NCBI GenBank assembly: GCA_963848035.1 | Contig: CAWKCD010000001.1 | Coordinates: 868,001-932,000 of the forward strand | Length of the DNA stretch: 64,000 nucleotides | Source of the DNA: JAVVHH01 sp963848035 | Lineage (GTDB): Bacteria > Pseudomonadota > Alphaproteobacteria > Acetobacterales > Acetobacteraceae | Reading direction: 5' to 3' | Part shown: piece by piece, positions 43,191 to 57,132 of the stretch | Position numbering within the stretch: the stretch's first letter is position 1 | How the letters are laid out: each line of letters starts with the position of its first letter | Position numbers and translations under genes: made by a program | The notes under the pieces: model-generated | Seen by the model: only the letters and a program-made list of their open reading frames with translations | What the model was told of the DNA's origin: nothing | The model's database searches: none

Positions 43191-44885
43191 GTGGACGAGC
43201 TAACCGCAAATTCGAACGCCGACCAGAGCGATACGGCAGCCTCGACCGCCGAGCGCGCCCCGGGGATCAATCGCTGGCAGCACGCGATCGTCACAGATCC
43301 CGGGCTGGACAGCCGCGGCAACGTGTTCTTCGCGGCGATCGAGATGACCCGCATGCCGATGGTCTTGTCAGATCCGAACCAGCCGGACTGCCCCATCGTC
43401 TTCGTCAATCGCGCCTTCGAGGAACTCACCGGCTACGCCCATGACGAGATTCTAGGCCGGAACTGCCGCTTCCTACAGGGCGCGCAGACCGATCGAGAGA
43501 AAATCTTGGAAATGCGGGCGGCGATCAAGGAAGAGCGCGCTCTCTCGGTCGAGATCCTCAACTACCGGCGCGACGGAACGCCGTTCTGGAACGTCCTGTT
43601 CATTGCACCCGTGCATGCGTCCGATGGGTCGCTGTTATATTATTTTGCCTCGCAGCTGGACATCACACGCCGCCGGACGTCGGAGGAGGCGTTTCGGCAG
43701 GCGCAGAAGATGGAGTCGATCGGCCAGCTCACGGCCGGGCTGGGGCACGATTTCAACAACCTGCTGCAGGTGATCAACGGGAATCTCGAGGTGCTGAGCA
43801 CCCGGCTCGAGAACGACAGCCTGAGACGCTATGCCGACCGGGCCCGTGAAGCCGCCAACCGCGGCAGCAAGTTGACAAAGCAGTTGCTGGCGTTCGCGCG
43901 CAAGACCCGGCTCGACACCAGAGTGGTCGACCTGAACCACCTGATCACCGGATTTGCCGACCTCCTCGAGAGCACCGCCGGCGAGCATGGCGAACTCGAG
44001 TTCCAGCTCCGGCGCCGCTTGCCGCTCGTCCAGGTAGATCCGGCGCATCTCGAGATGGCGCTGCTGAACGTGGTGATCAACGCCCGCGACGCATCGCCCA
44101 AGGGCGGCGTGATCCGCGTCGCGACGTCGTCCAAGGTCGAGGAAGAGGACGGGCGCGAGCAACGCTACGTCGCGCTATCCGTGATCGACGAGGGTAAGGG
44201 CATGCCGGCCTATGTCAGACACCGCGCGGTCGAGCCGTTCTTCACCACCAAGCCGACCGGCAAGGGAACCGGCCTTGGGCTGGCGATGGTGCACGGTTTC
44301 GTCCAGCAATCCCTTGGCAAGCTCGAGATCGAGAGCGAGGCCGGCAAGGGCACGACGATCCGGATGCTGTTCCCGGTCGTCAAGGAGCCGCCGGGCACGA
44401 GCACGGCCGACTCAGACCTGCCGCTTCCCGCGGCAACGCCGACGACCCGCCGGGCGCCCGAGACGATTCTACTCGTGGAGGACAACGAGGACGTGCTGAC
44501 CCTCGCGATCGAGCATCTGACCGCGCTCGGCTACGAGGTCCTCTCCGCCCGCAGCGCCGATGATGCGCTCGAAATCCTGGCGCGGCAGGGCAAGCGGATC
44601 GACCTGCTGTTCTCGGACATTCTCATGCCCGGCAGCATGAACGGTATCGTGCTGGCCGAGCATGTGCGGCGCGAATTCCCGACCATGTCGATCCTGCTGG
44701 CGACCGGCTACAACGAGGAACTCGTAGTCGACGGGCCGACGGCGGCGTCGTTGGACGTCCTCGGCAAGCCGTATCGGCGGAGCGAGTTGTCCGACCGCGT
44801 CCGCGCCGCGCTCAACCGCAAGGCGGACGCGCAGCGGGCGGCCCGGCCGCCGCGTCCGGCCACCGGACCGATCCACGAAGCCTGA
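43191..44885 (+). CDS. LOV-domain blue-light hybrid histidine kinase
   Basis: 564 residues, GTG start, no membrane helix. The LOV/PAS domain (about 40-160) has the flavin-cysteinyl motif GRNCRFLQG with Cys92, and IVFVNRAFEELTGYAHDEIL before it, NYRRDGTPFWNVLFIAPV after it. This predicts a photoreceptor that forms a blue-light FMN adduct. HisKA with His186 in LTAGLGHDFNNLLQVINGNL and HATPase (DEGKGM, GTGLGLAMVHGF) follow, then a receiver domain with Asp476 in LLFSDILMPGSMNG. The plan (LOV-HK-REC) is that of Pseudomonas syringae LOV-HK and relatives. The kinase core is of the HWE-unlike, 'GHDFNNLL' type common with receiver-ended hybrids. Ends 10 bases from the opposing J-domain gene. Confidence 0.92.
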   Translation: MDELTANSNADQSDTAASTAERAPGINRWQHAIVTDPGLDSRGNVFFAAIEMTRMPMVLSDPNQPDCPIVFVNRAFEELTGYAHDEILGRNCRFLQGAQTDREKILEMRAAIKEERALSVEILNYRRDGTPFWNVLFIAPVHASDGSLLYYFASQLDITRRRTSEEAFRQAQKMESIGQLTAGLGHDFNNLLQVINGNLEVLSTRLENDSLRRYADRAREAANRGSKLTKQLLAFARKTRLDTRVVDLNHLITGFADLLESTAGEHGELEFQLRRRLPLVQVDPAHLEMALLNVVINARDASPKGGVIRVATSSKVEEEDGREQRYVALSVIDEGKGMPAYVRHRAVEPFFTTKPTGKGTGLGLAMVHGFVQQSLGKLEIESEAGKGTTIRMLFPVVKEPPGTSTADSDLPLPAATPTTRRAPETILLVEDNEDVLTLAIEHLTALGYEVLSARSADDALEILARQGKRIDLLFSDILMPGSMNGIVLAEHVRREFPTMSILLATGYNEELVVDGPTAASLDVLGKPYRRSELSDRVRAALNRKADAQRAARPPRPATGPIHEA

Positions 44886-44895
44886 AGGGCCGGCG

Positions 44896-45468
44896 CTACT
44901 CCGCTGTGAACGCGCCGAGCGCGTTCGATCGTTTGCGCGGGGTGTCGCTGGCCGGGTCGCGCGGGGTGCCGTCCGGACTGGTGGGGTCCCAGAAGCCGTT
45001 GCCAACGCTCGATGTCCGACCAGCCCGCGAATCACCCTTACCGGTTTCGGTTGTCAGCAGCGAGACTGGATGGCTGGCCGCGGCAGCGGGTGGTTCCGCG
45101 TAGCTGATCATCGCTTCGATGGCGCCGAACGACAGGCCGCCCATGAACAGGAACGCGACGAAATATCGGACGATTCCGACGCCGCCGGAGCGCGAAGAGC
45201 GGGTGCGTTGCGGCAGCGGCGGCTCGGAAGCGGTGCTCATCGCGCGGCGGACCCGGGCGGTGCTGGCGCGATCGTAGCGCGCTCTCGCGGCCGGGTCGTT
45301 GAGCGTGTCATAGGCGCGCTTGAGACGGATGAACGCGGTCGCATCGCCCGTCTCGGCGTCCGGATGCAGTTCCTTGGCCCGACGCCGGAAGGCAATTCGA
45401 ATATCATCGATTGAGGAACTCGGATCGAGCCCGAGCAGCGCGTAATATCGCTTCCGGTCAGTGTGCAT
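44896..45468 (-). CDS. Membrane-anchored J-domain (DnaJ-like) protein
   Basis: 190 residues. The N-terminal J domain (about 5-68) carries the HPD motif in AKELHPDAETGDA and YYALLGLDPSSSIDDIRIAF, so it should stimulate an Hsp70 ATPase. A basic linker leads to one membrane helix (about 98-120, GIVRYFVAFLFMGGLSFGAI), then a Pro/Ser/Thr-rich tail of about 70 residues, presumably outside the cytoplasm. There is no zinc-finger or substrate-binding domain, so it is not DnaJ itself. ATG at 45468 with AAGGGG upstream; a TTG lies one codon earlier. Which client it serves is unknown. Confidence 0.85.
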   Translation of the reverse strand: MHTDRKRYYALLGLDPSSSIDDIRIAFRRRAKELHPDAETGDATAFIRLKRAYDTLNDPAARARYDRASTARVRRAMSTASEPPLPQRTRSSRSGGVGIVRYFVAFLFMGGLSFGAIEAMISYAEPPAAAASHPVSLLTTETGKGDSRAGRTSSVGNGFWDPTSPDGTPRDPASDTPRKRSNALGAFTAE

Positions 45469-45569
45469 CAATGCCCCTTAGCACAGGGAACGCCGACGCA
45501 GCAGGAATGTTGCATGTTCTCGACTTGAGCAAGACGCCTCGTTGGGCCAGTGTCCTGGTGGAAAGCGAC

Positions 45570-46799
45570 ATGCCCGACAGCACTGCGGCCCAAGCCGCTC
45601 CCCCCACCACGCCGTCCAGATCTTCGAGCACTGCCGGGCCTCCTGCGCGGTTCGGACGGTATCTGTCGCTGGACGATTTCGAGCCGGCGGCCCGGCGGCG
45701 TTTGCCGCGCATGATCTACGGCTACGTCTCGGGCGCGGTCGAGACCGGAGCGGCGTTTGCCAATGCCAAGGCCGGGTATGCCGACTACGCGCTCGTGCCG
45801 CGGACCCTGGTCGATACCTCGCGGCGTCAACTCGACTGCACCCTGTTCGGCCACACCTACGCTGCGCCGTTCGGCGTACCGCCCCTCGGTGGCGCGGCCA
45901 TGGTGGCCTATCGCGGCGATCTCGCCCTGGCAGACGCCGCGGGCGCCATGGGCGTGCCGATGATCCTGAGCGCGGCATCGCTGATCCCGCTCGAGGAAGT
46001 GCGGCGGGGACGGCCGCATACCTGGATGCAGACCTACCTCGCCGGCAATTCGGCGCGGATTGACCCGATGATCGACCGGGTCGCCGGCGCCGGGTTCGAG
46101 ACGCTCGTTGTGACGGTTGATACGCCGGTTCCGGGCAACCGCGAGAACAACGTGCGCAACGGATTCTCCACGCCGATCCGGATCACGCCGCGCACTGCCA
46201 TTGACAGCGCGCTTCACCCGAGCTGGCTGCTGGGCGTGATCGCCCGCACGTTCCACCGGCATGGTCCACCGCATTTCGAGAACATGGATGCTGAGCGCGG
46301 CGCGCCGATGATGTCGCGGACGGCGATGCGCAACCTGCGCGACCGGGACGGGTTTGCCTGGACCCATCTGGAGAGCATCCGCCGGCGCTGGCCGGGCACG
46401 CTGATCGTGAAGGGCTTGCTGGCCGCCGCCGATGCGCGCCAAGCCCGCGAGATGGGCTGCGACGGGATCATCGTCTCCAGCCATGGCGGGCGCCAACTCG
46501 ACCATGCGGTCGCACCGATCCGCGTCTTGCCCGAGATCGTCGATGCCGTGGGCGACCTGCCGGTCATGATCGACGGCGGCATACGGCGCGGGACCGACGT
46601 GCTCAAGGCGCTGGCGCTCGGCGCCAAGTTCGTCTTCGTCGGCCGCCCGTTCCTCTACGCCGCGTGTATCGGCGGCAGCCCGGCGGTCCGGCACGCGATG
46701 CAGCTGCTGTCCGACGAGATCAGGCGCGACATGGCGATGATGGGGTTGAACCGGCTCGACGAGTTGCGCCCGGACTCGGTCCGGCTGCACCGATCCTGA
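45570..46799 (+). CDS. FMN-dependent alpha-hydroxy acid oxidase/dehydrogenase
   Basis: 409 residues, TIM-barrel of the lactate/glycolate/mandelate oxidase family. FMN and substrate residues are visible: YALVPRTLVDTSRRQLDCTL, APFGVPPLGGAAMV, TVDTPVPGNRENNVRNG, LIVKGLLAAADA (Lys), the catalytic His-Gly-Gly in VSSHGGRQLDH, and MIDGGIRRGTDVLKALALGA. The likely substrate is L-lactate or a related 2-hydroxy acid, but it cannot be fixed. The first 25 residues (Ala/Pro/Ser-rich) are extra. The ATG at 45570 has GGAAAG upstream. It precedes the oxoprolinase gene by 16 bases, likely one operon. Confidence 0.9.
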   Translation: MPDSTAAQAAPPTTPSRSSSTAGPPARFGRYLSLDDFEPAARRRLPRMIYGYVSGAVETGAAFANAKAGYADYALVPRTLVDTSRRQLDCTLFGHTYAAPFGVPPLGGAAMVAYRGDLALADAAGAMGVPMILSAASLIPLEEVRRGRPHTWMQTYLAGNSARIDPMIDRVAGAGFETLVVTVDTPVPGNRENNVRNGFSTPIRITPRTAIDSALHPSWLLGVIARTFHRHGPPHFENMDAERGAPMMSRTAMRNLRDRDGFAWTHLESIRRRWPGTLIVKGLLAAADARQAREMGCDGIIVSSHGGRQLDHAVAPIRVLPEIVDAVGDLPVMIDGGIRRGTDVLKALALGAKFVFVGRPFLYAACIGGSPAVRHAMQLLSDEIRRDMAMMGLNRLDELRPDSVRLHRS

Positions 46800-46815
46800 C
46801 CCGCCTCGGCCGCAC

Positions 46816-50394
<3,579 letters not shown>

Positions 50395-50442
50395 TCCGTG
50401 CACGGCAACGTTCCGCTTTAGCGCTGCTGGATTAGACTGACG

Positions 50443-51420
50443 ATGTTTTCGAAGATCTGGATGTATCTGAAGGAAACGATCAGCGATTTCTCCGACGATA
50501 ATGCGCTGAGCCGCGGTGCGGCGATCGCCTTCTACACCATCCTGTCGCTCGGGCCGCTGCTGGTGCTGTGCATCGCGGTCGCCGGGTTCGTTTTCGGCGA
50601 GGATGCGGCACGGGGCGCAATCGTCGACCAGTTGCGCGGCATGATGGGCGACCAGTCGGCCGAGCTGATCCAGAGCATGATCGCGAGCGCCGGCAACCAT
50701 AAAGGCGGATTTTGGGCCACCGCGATCGGCGCCGTAACGCTGCTGATTACCGGGACGAGCGTCTTCGGCGAACTGCAGGCCGCGCTTAACTTCATATGGA
50801 AAGCCTCGCCGCCGCAGAGCTCGACCGTGACGGCGCTGCTCAAGACCCGTGCCGCCGGGCTTGGCCTGGTCGCGAGCCTCGCTTTCCTGCTGCTCGTGTC
50901 GCTCGTGATCGGCGCCGCGCTGCAGGCGGTGAGCAGCTACGTGCTGGGCGTGCTGCCGGAAGCGAAGAGGATGTTCCAGATCGCCAACCTGCTCGTGTCA
51001 TTCGCGATCACGTCGGCGCTGTTCGCGGCGATCTACAAGATCCTACCGGATCGCCGGATCGACTGGCGGGACGTGATCGTGGGCGCCGTGGTGACCGCGC
51101 TGCTGTCGACGCTCGGCAAGATCGCGATCGCCTGGTACATCACGACGTTCAGCGTCGCCAACAGCTACGGCGCGGCCGGCACGCTGATGGTGGTGCTGAT
51201 CTGGATCTACTATTCTTGCGAGATCTTCCTGCTCGGCGCGGAGTTCACCAAGGTCTGGGCGGCGCACCACGGCAGCCGCGAGGCGTTCAAGGCGCGGGCG
51301 CTGACGGGCGGAGACGTGGTGCCGAAGCCCGTGGTCGTCGTGCATCGCAAGGTCGGCTGGTTCGGTCTGGCGGCGTTGGCGAGCGTCATGTTCGCGGCCC
51401 GTTCGCGCGGGAAGGACTAA
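50443..51420 (+). CDS. YihY/BrkB-family inner membrane protein
   Basis: 325 residues, six to seven membrane helices. Family features: LSRGAAIAFYTILSLGPLLV near the N-terminus, the TSVFGELQAALNFIWKA segment, LPDRRIDWRDVIVGAVVTAL and VVLIWIYYSCEIFLLGAEFT near the end. Once called ribonuclease BN by mistake; the real function is unknown and a transport role is often assumed. The C-terminal 50 residues are basic and cytoplasmic. Not clearly coupled to its neighbours. Confidence 0.92.
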   Translation: MFSKIWMYLKETISDFSDDNALSRGAAIAFYTILSLGPLLVLCIAVAGFVFGEDAARGAIVDQLRGMMGDQSAELIQSMIASAGNHKGGFWATAIGAVTLLITGTSVFGELQAALNFIWKASPPQSSTVTALLKTRAAGLGLVASLAFLLLVSLVIGAALQAVSSYVLGVLPEAKRMFQIANLLVSFAITSALFAAIYKILPDRRIDWRDVIVGAVVTALLSTLGKIAIAWYITTFSVANSYGAAGTLMVVLIWIYYSCEIFLLGAEFTKVWAAHHGSREAFKARALTGGDVVPKPVVVVHRKVGWFGLAALASVMFAARSRGKD

Positions 51421-51516
51421 TTGTCTCGATAAAGTTGTTGCTCTGACGCAGCGGAAGTTTCAGGTTTTCGGCGAGCCGGGACATAGAAGCCCGGCGACAT
51501 GACCGGGAGACGATCC

Positions 51517-52737
51517 ATGAGGCTTCCTCGCCGCGCGCTGCTCGCGGGCACTGCCGCTGCCGCCCTTCCCCTCTCGCCGGGCCGCGCACAGCGGCCCAAG
51601 GTCCGGATCGGGGTGCTGAACGACCAGTCCGGACCTTATCGGGACACGACCGGGATGACCTCCGTGATCTGCACGCGGCAGGCCGCGCTCGATTTCGGCG
51701 ATCATGGGTTCGACGTCGAGGTCATCGCCGCCGACCATCAGAACAAACCGGATGTCGGCGCCACGATCGCCCGGCAGTGGATCGACAACGATTCGGTGGA
51801 CGTGATCGCCGATGTGCCGACCTCCTCGGTCGCGCTAGCCGTGGCACAAGTCTGTCGCGAGAAGGATAAGATCCACCTCAACGCGAGCGCCACGGCGGTC
51901 GCGCTCACCGGCGAACAGTGCAGCCCGAATACGATCGTCTGGAGCTTCGACACCTATATGATGGCGGTGTCGTCCGGCGCCGCGGCGGTCAAGGCGGGCG
52001 GGGATTCCTGGTTCTTCATCACCGCCAACTACGCGTTCGGGCACTCGCTCGAGGAACAGACCACGCTCCAGGTCAAGAAGGCCGGCGGCACGGTCAAGGG
52101 CGCCGTGCGCTATCCGTTTCCGGATACGACCGACTTCTCATCGTTCCTGTATCAGGCGAAATCCTCTGGCGCGAAAGTGCTCGGCTTGGCCAACGCCGGG
52201 GGCGACACCGTCAACAGCGTCAAGCAGGCGCACGAGTTCGGGCTGGCGCAATCGGGCATGCTGATCGCGCCAATGCTGATGTTCATCAGCGACGTACATG
52301 CGCTGGGGCTGGAGATCGCGTCCGGGCTGACGCTGACCGAGAGTTTCTACTGGGACCTGAACGACCGGACCCGCGCGTTCGCCAAGCGGATCATCCCGCA
52401 ATCCCCGCGCAACTACCCGAACCAGGCCCATGCCAGCTCCTATTCGAGCACGCTGCACTACCTCAAAGCGGTCAAAGACATGGGCGTGGCCGAAGCGCGC
52501 CGAAGCGGGGCGGCGACGGTCGCGCGGATGAAGGCGATGCCGACCGACGACGACGCGTTCGGCCCCGGCAGCATCCGCGAAGACGGGCGCGGCCTGTTCC
52601 CCGCCTACCTGTTCCGGGTCAAGACCGCCGCAGAGAGCAAGGGCGAGTGGGACCTCTACAACCTGCTCGCGACCACGCCAGGGCCGGAAGCAGCCCGGCC
52701 CCTGGGCGATAGCGGGTGCAAGATGGGCAAGGCCTGA
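51517..52737 (+). CDS. Periplasmic binding protein of the branched-chain amino acid ABC type (LivJ-like)
   Basis: 406 residues. Begins with a signal (MRLPRRALLAGTAAAALPLS) and then the Peripla_BP_6 fold: KVRIGVLNDQSGPYRDTTG, VEVIAADHQNKPDVGATIA, VDVIADVPTSSVALAVAQVC and SWFFITANYAFGHSLEEQT. Such proteins bind branched-chain amino acids, amides or aromatic acids for uptake. No permease or ATPase gene is near, so the partner is elsewhere. The start at 51517 is preferred over ATG 51499, because GGGAGA stands seven bases upstream. Convergent with the amidohydrolase gene, two bases between stops. Confidence 0.9.
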   Translation: MRLPRRALLAGTAAAALPLSPGRAQRPKVRIGVLNDQSGPYRDTTGMTSVICTRQAALDFGDHGFDVEVIAADHQNKPDVGATIARQWIDNDSVDVIADVPTSSVALAVAQVCREKDKIHLNASATAVALTGEQCSPNTIVWSFDTYMMAVSSGAAAVKAGGDSWFFITANYAFGHSLEEQTTLQVKKAGGTVKGAVRYPFPDTTDFSSFLYQAKSSGAKVLGLANAGGDTVNSVKQAHEFGLAQSGMLIAPMLMFISDVHALGLEIASGLTLTESFYWDLNDRTRAFAKRIIPQSPRNYPNQAHASSYSSTLHYLKAVKDMGVAEARRSGAATVARMKAMPTDDDAFGPGSIREDGRGLFPAYLFRVKTAAESKGEWDLYNLLATTPGPEAARPLGDSGCKMGKA

Positions 52738-52739
52738 CC

Positions 52740-54062
52740 TCAGCCCTGGAAGCGGACCAATCGGCCCACGGGCTCGCCCAACACCTCGTCGTCCCGCATC
52801 ACGACCCGGCCGCGTACGATCGTCGCGGCCGGCCAGCCCGTCACATCCTTGCCGTCGAACGGGGTCCAGCCGCAGGGTGAGGCGATCCAACTATTCTCGA
52901 TGCGGCGGCGCCGCTTCATGTCGACCAGCGTGAAGTCGGCATCGTAGCCGGCGGCCAACCGTCCTTTGCCAACCACGCCGTAGACCCGCGCCGGGCCGGC
53001 GGCCATCAGGTCGACCATGCGGGCGAGCGAGAGCCGGCCGGCGTTGACGTGGTCGAGCATGATCGGCACCAGCGTCTGCACGCCGGTGAGCCCGGCGGCG
53101 GTTTCCGGCCAGGGCCGCTCCTTGGCCGCCTTGCTGTGCGGCGCGTGGTCCGAACCGATCGTGTCGGCCGTGCCGTCCCGGACCGCAGCCCAGGCCGCCT
53201 CGTAATGCCGGATGTCGCGGATCGGCGGGTTCATCACGCCGTAGCCGCCGAGCTGGTCGTAGACGTCCGGCGCCCACTGGGTCAGATGGTTGACGAGGAG
53301 TTCGACGGTGGCGACGTCGCGGTAATCCTTTAGATAGTCGAGTTCCTCGGCGGTCGAGACGTGCAGGATGTGCGCCGGACGGCCGGTCTCGCGCGCCAGC
53401 GCCATCAACCGCCGCGTGCCGAGAAAAGCGCATTCGACGTCGCGCCAGACCATGTGGTTGCTGAAGGGATCGCCCACCTTGAACATCGGCTTGCGTTCCT
53501 GCAGCCGATACTCGTCCTCGCTGTGGAAGCTGACCCGCCGCCGCCCGCTGCGCATGACGCGCTCGAGCGACGGGTCGTCCTCGATCATCAAGTCGCCGGT
53601 CGATGACCCGGCGAACACCTTGATGCCGCACACGCCGCGCTCGAGTTCGAGCGCCGCAAGGTCCGGCGTGTTCGCCCGCGTGCCGCCAACATAGATCCCC
53701 ATGTCGCACCAGGCGACGCTCTCGGCGTAGCTCTGCTTCCAGGCGATCCGCTCCCGATCGGTGATCGAAGGCGCGGTATTGGGCATGTCGAAGACGGTCG
53801 CGATGCCGCCCAGCACGGCGGCCTTGGTGCCGGTCGGGATACTCTCCACGGCGGCGTCCCCGGGATCGCGCAAATGAACGTGCGGGTCGATCAGGCCGGG
53901 CAACACGTGCAGCCCGGCGGCGTCGATGACCCGGTCCGCGGCCGCGGCATCGGCCCCAAGGGCGACGATCTTGCCGTCGCGCACGCCCACGTCGGTTTGC
54001 GCCTCGCCCCATGGCAAAACGCAGATGCCGCCGCTGATCACCAGGTCAAAACGCTCCGCCAT
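52740..54062 (-). CDS. Dihydroorotase-like cyclic amidohydrolase
   Basis: 440 residues. Metal-dependent TIM-barrel hydrolase: LPGLIDPHVHLRDPGDAAVE (HxH), carboxylated Lys in VCGIKVFAGSSTGD, His in RRVSFHSEDEYR, His in PAHILHVSTAEELDYL, and Asp in TIGSDHAPHSKAAKE. This set is of class I dihydroorotases, and allantoinases/hydantoinases are close. Whether it is the biosynthetic pyrC or a catabolic amidase is undecided; no pyrB adjoins. The nearby 5-oxoprolinase and LivJ-like binding protein make a cyclic-amide catabolic role possible. Confidence 0.85.
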   Translation of the reverse strand: MAERFDLVISGGICVLPWGEAQTDVGVRDGKIVALGADAAAADRVIDAAGLHVLPGLIDPHVHLRDPGDAAVESIPTGTKAAVLGGIATVFDMPNTAPSITDRERIAWKQSYAESVAWCDMGIYVGGTRANTPDLAALELERGVCGIKVFAGSSTGDLMIEDDPSLERVMRSGRRRVSFHSEDEYRLQERKPMFKVGDPFSNHMVWRDVECAFLGTRRLMALARETGRPAHILHVSTAEELDYLKDYRDVATVELLVNHLTQWAPDVYDQLGGYGVMNPPIRDIRHYEAAWAAVRDGTADTIGSDHAPHSKAAKERPWPETAAGLTGVQTLVPIMLDHVNAGRLSLARMVDLMAAGPARVYGVVGKGRLAAGYDADFTLVDMKRRRRIENSWIASPCGWTPFDGKDVTGWPAATIVRGRVVMRDDEVLGEPVGRLVRFQG

Positions 54063-54131
54063 TCGCCACTCCCTGCCCGCTCCAGCGGTTTTGGAGCTTT
54101 TTCCCCGTCGGGGCCAGGGGCGGGGAGCGGG

Positions 54132-54590
54132 CTATTGCGGCTTGCTCGGGTCGTCCGCCGGGTTGACGTAGGTGATCACGAATGGACCCTGCCCGTGCAC
54201 CTGGACGACGGTCTCGCTGCTGGTCCAAGCGAAGTGGTTCATCCGCGCATGGGCTTCGGCGAAGCCGCCGGCCCGCAATTCCGCCGACTTCGCCTCGTCG
54301 AGCTTGTCGCCCATCCCGAGATGGAAATTGCCGGACAGCACGGTGACATATTCGTCGGTGGGATGGTTGTGCGCCGGGACCTTGTAGCCGCTCGGCATGG
54401 CGAGCCGGATAACGTAAAGACCTGGCGCCGAGGGGTCGCCGGAGACGACCGCCATCTTGGCACCTTTCGGAAAGACCGGCGGGACGTCTCCCCAGCGCAG
54501 GCCATCGGCGTTCATCGGCGCTTGGGCGAGGGCAGCGGTCGCCGGCAACGCGATGAGGATCCCTGCGAGAGCGAGCTTGATCGAGGTCAT
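54132..54590 (-). CDS. Secreted cupin-domain protein
   Basis: 152 residues: signal peptide (MTSIKLALAGILIALPATAA, cut near LAQA) and one small cupin barrel. Metal-type motif 1 is KVPAHNHPTDEYVTVLSGNF, with two His and Glu; the second motif RMNHFAWTSSETVVQVHGQG supplies another His region. The ligand or reaction is unknown. On the - strand, it lies 114 bases downstream of the sigma factor remnant. Confidence 0.85.
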   Translation of the reverse strand: MTSIKLALAGILIALPATAALAQAPMNADGLRWGDVPPVFPKGAKMAVVSGDPSAPGLYVIRLAMPSGYKVPAHNHPTDEYVTVLSGNFHLGMGDKLDEAKSAELRAGGFAEAHARMNHFAWTSSETVVQVHGQGPFVITYVNPADDPSKPQ

Positions 54591-54703
54591 GAACGCGCTC
54601 CTCCATCCAGCGGTCGGCGCCCACTCGCCGCCATCGAGCGATCATAGCGTGACCGTTTCCGTTTCTATATCGGAATTCTATCACGATGCCGTTCGAGCCA
54701 GCG

Positions 54704-55000
54704 TCATTCCGCCGGCTGCGGTCCGAGCGCAAGCGCCACGCAATAGGCCGCACGCGCCTCTGCCCCGCGCCCGCCCCTGCGAAGGAGATCGACCTGCACG
54801 GCGCCGAACGGCAGGAACGCGCGCATGCGGCCGTTATCGATGGCGTCGATCTCGGCCAGCGCTGGGCTCGGCACGCCACTTCGGCCAGCGCGACCGCCCG
54901 GTTGAGCCGGACGATCGGATCGTCGCGGCAGAGCAGCAGCGCATCGTAGAGGGCGAGCAAGGAACGCCAGGGCTGCCTCCGTAGGTCGCCTCGTCCTCAT
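54704..55000 (-). pseudogene. Remnant of an ECF sigma factor (SigJ-like, DUF6596 C-terminal part)
   Basis: Two - strand frames together give the C-terminal end of the large ECF sigma factors: WRSLLALYDALLLCRDDPIV then RLNRAVALAEVA in one frame, and PALAEIDAIDNGRMRAFLPF then VDLLRRGGRGAEARAAYCVA in another. The switch is near 54855 and needs one lost base. An in-frame stop precedes the fragment and no sigma-2 or sigma-4 region is present upstream, so only about 100 residues remain. Unlike the frameshifts in polA, rdgB and sufB, this is a truncated gene and cannot be repaired by one edit. Residues 55001-55211 hold no gene. Confidence 0.6.
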
Positions 55001-55179
55001 AGATCATGACATATACTGCATGTCGTTGGCCTTCCTCCGGCATGGCGGGGGGCATCGGTGCACCCCGTCCAGCCCCAAGACGTTCGACGACACCCGAATT
55101 CGACAACCGTCCAAAGAATTCGCCGGCGGTAAGCTTAGGGGTTGACCTCTCGCCTCGCGAGCCTCAAATCGGGTCAATC

Positions 55180-55196
55180 CGGACCCCACCGGTCCG
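55180..55196. promoter_or_regulatory. Inverted repeat ahead of the suf operon, possible operator
   Basis: CGGACC (55180-55185), five bases, GGTCCG (55191-55196): a perfect inverted repeat 15 bases ahead of the Rrf2 regulator start. A TTGACC at 55142-55147 could be a -35 box, placing the repeat at or after the transcription start, where a repressor would act. Autoregulation by the Rrf2 protein is the family habit; the site itself is not a known consensus. Confidence 0.35.
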
Positions 55197-55211
55197 ATTA
55201 GGGTCGCGTCA

Positions 55212-55631
55212 ATGTTGAGGCTGTCGAAACTCGCTGATTATGCGGTTGTCGTCCTCGTCCGCCTGTCTCATGGCGAGGCGGTGCAGACGTCGCCTGGCAT
55301 CGCCGTGAGCACCGGTTTGCCGGAGCCGACGGTCGCCAAAGTGCTGAAGGCGCTCGCTTCGGGCGGCCTGGTGATCAGCCAGCGCGGCGCGCGGGGCGGT
55401 TACCGGCTGGCGCGGCCGCTGACGGCGATCCAGGTTGCCGATGTCGTGGGTGCCATCGATGGGCCCGTGCACATCACAGCCTGCGTCGAAGGCTCGTCCT
55501 CCACCTGCGATACCGGACATTTGTGTTCGTGCCGCGGCGGGTGGGACAAAGTGAACGACGCTGTCATGCAGGCGCTCGGCACCATCTCTCTCGCCGACAT
55601 CGCGCCCTCCCCCCATATCCCAGCCGAGTAG
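55212..55631 (+). CDS. Rrf2-family regulator of the suf operon (IscR/SufR-like)
   Basis: 139 residues. Winged helix in LRLSKLADYAVVVLVRLSHG, TGLPEPTVAKVLKALASGGL and SQRGARGGYRLARPLTAIQV. Three cysteines for a [2Fe-2S] or [4Fe-4S] cluster lie in HITACVEGSSSTCDTGHLCS, and RGGWDKVNDAV follows. The cluster state would signal Fe-S demand to the operon that starts six bases downstream. The subgroup called 'SUF system Fe-S cluster assembly regulator' has this length and spacing. Confidence 0.93.
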   Translation: MLRLSKLADYAVVVLVRLSHGEAVQTSPGIAVSTGLPEPTVAKVLKALASGGLVISQRGARGGYRLARPLTAIQVADVVGAIDGPVHITACVEGSSSTCDTGHLCSCRGGWDKVNDAVMQALGTISLADIAPSPHIPAE

Positions 55632-55637
55632 GTTCCC

Positions 55638-57131
<1,494 letters not shown>

Positions 57132-57132
<1 letters not shown>

